Assembly: GCA_900546575.1 (NCBI GenBank) | Contig: URDM01000068.1 | Location: 1-16,156 of the forward strand | DNA: 16,156 nt | Origin: an uncultured Prevotella sp. | GTDB taxonomy: Bacteria > Bacteroidota > Bacteroidia > Bacteroidales > Bacteroidaceae | Reading direction: 5' to 3' | In this document: in pieces, positions 15,281 through 16,156 of the stretch | How the letters are laid out: each line of letters begins with the position of its first letter | Position numbering within the stretch: the first letter of the stretch is position 1 | Program-made: the position numbers and the translations under genes | The notes under the pieces: generated by a model | What the model was told of the DNA's origin: nothing | Database searches by the model: none | The model's input: only the letters and a program-made list of their open reading frames with translations

Positions 15281-16156
15281 CTATTGATTACTTTTTGAGT
15301 TATTGCAATACTCCTTAAACTCTTTCCTTGACATAGCTATGCCCTTGGATGCGTTGCTGTCAAGTCCATAGACAAAAGGAGAGGATAGAAGATTATATTT
15401 GCCCAATTTCAAGCAAATACGGATAGGCTTGTCATAACCTTTGTAGTTCTTGGCTTGCCCTGTCGCTTCCTCTTTTTCTTTCGCCAGTACTTCACTCATA
15501 TCTATCGCTTCCACCGAGAGCACCTGATAATATCCTTTTACCAAGTGGTTATCTACAGGGGCAAAGTATTTTATCTTTTGGAAATCAACACCCGAAAGAA
15601 TGGATTTATAACCCGAAAAGAATATTTCGCCTTTACCATTCAAAACCAATTCTTTGTTGATATTCACATGACTATCTACTGATGCAATGTAGAATGTACC
15701 CTTATTTACTGGCTCATCCGAGTATTCCAACCCCTTTTGAGGTATGCTTTCTTCCAACAACCGTTCCCGTCCGTTGTCATCTTCAAGCCAGTGGCGGATC
15801 TGTCGGCGCAAGGCTTGCTCCGAACTGTTGGCATTTATGATGATGCTTCCGTCCCCAGCATGCTGCTCTTGATCGGGACGCAAGGGGAAAGCACCGATAC
15901 CAATCAAACGGTTTGACTGTTGATAGTAATAGTCGCCATTCTCTGCGTCAAGTGCTTCCAATGGTATGCGGCCAGGGAATAGCACATAGCCTGCTATGAT
16001 TTCTTTCTTCAAGTGTTCGTGGTCACGTCCTTCTTCCGTGTAGTATATGGCATCACGGTAACGATGCATCTGGTCAATAGCATCAGCTGGCGGCACATCA
16101 TAACGGCTGTCATATCTGCTGCCGTTCTCATCCGTGTCGGCTATTCGGTATTTGGC
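15281..16156 (-). CDS. DUF2357/PD-(D/E)XK restriction-type nuclease, 3' part only (5' end beyond window)
   Basis: The frame stays open through the right edge; 291 C-terminal residues are visible. They begin AKYRIADTDENG, which fits the end of a PD-(D/E)XK catalytic motif (D-x-K with the Asp just outside). IDQMHRYRDAIYY, EIIAGYVLFPGR, IGIGAFPLRP and SIPQKGLEY follow, all features of the nuclease part of DUF2357/DUF524 proteins. These usually accompany a McrB-like AAA+ GTPase and act in modification-dependent restriction; that partner would lie right of the window. After the usual end (visible residue 145) come about 146 further residues (TFYIASVDSHVNINKELVL, then FFSGYKSI, IKYFAPVDNHLVKGYYQVLS, PIRICLKLGKYNLL) that might form a PUA/EVE-like domain. 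The 16096 GTG is internal, not a start. The two-TM gene follows 22 bases downstream. Confidence 0.85.
   Translation of the reverse strand, partial: AKYRIADTDENGSRYDSRYDVPPADAIDQMHRYRDAIYYTEEGRDHEHLKKEIIAGYVLFPGRIPLEALDAENGDYYYQQSNRLIGIGAFPLRPDQEQHAGDGSIIINANSSEQALRRQIRHWLEDDNGRERLLEESIPQKGLEYSDEPVNKGTFYIASVDSHVNINKELVLNGKGEIFFSGYKSILSGVDFQKIKYFAPVDNHLVKGYYQVLSVEAIDMSEVLAKEKEEATGQAKNYKGYDKPIRICLKLGKYNLLSSPFVYGLDSNASKGIAMSRKEFKEYCNNSKSNQ

Noticed and set aside
16094..16096. GTG as start of the DUF2357 gene
   Set aside because: The frame is open to the window edge and encodes AKYRIADTDENG upstream, part of the nuclease motif, so the codon is an internal Val.

Overview
The window reads as chromosomal DNA of a Bacteroidota member, most like Prevotella/Segatella or Bacteroides. 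The signs are a SusC/SusD outer-membrane pair, promoters matching the Bacteroidota consensus (TTTG, about 20 bases, TAnnTTTG), outer-membrane proteins ending in Phe, and lipoproteins with few Shine-Dalgarno sites. Genus is an inference.

Region 1 (1-459) is non-coding: three 3-nt-loop hairpins, an AT-rich stretch, short direct repeats, a small dyad and a strong promoter (391-423). Region 2 (460-10461) looks like one plus-strand operon with gaps of 37 bases or less. It encodes a secreted chitobiase-C-terminal-domain protein broken at a G8A6 tract, a SusC-type TonB-dependent transporter, a SusD-type lipoprotein, a lipoprotein resembling the SusCD-associated zinc-peptidase family but without HExxH, a Fibrobacter-major-paralogous-domain lipoprotein, and a periplasmic protein with two thioredoxin folds, one degenerate. 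No glycoside hydrolase, polysaccharide lyase or dedicated regulator is visible, so this is not a typical glycan utilisation locus. A peptide, protein or metal-related ligand is a reasonable but untested guess.

Region 3 (10462-10878) is a 417-base gap with two copies of a CG-rich palindrome, a 22-bp tandem repeat and operator-like TAGGGT/ACCTA dyads. Region 4 (10879-13600) encodes an exported protein with a Trp/Tyr/Gly-rich middle and a Gly/Arg/Ser-rich tail, then an OmpP1/FadL-type outer-membrane barrel. Region 5 (13601-13925) has a strong promoter, tRNA-Thr(CGU), tRNA-Gly(CCC) and an intrinsic terminator.

Region 6 (13926-16156, minus strand) is AT-richer accessory DNA: a rhuM-like gene reduced by internal deletion and frameshift, a two-TM coiled-coil protein, and the 3' part of a DUF2357/PD-(D/E)XK restriction-type nuclease that runs off the right edge. 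This is the most likely site of an incompletely described system: a tRNA-adjacent defence cassette pairing a McrBC-like nuclease carrying a C-terminal extension with a small membrane partner.
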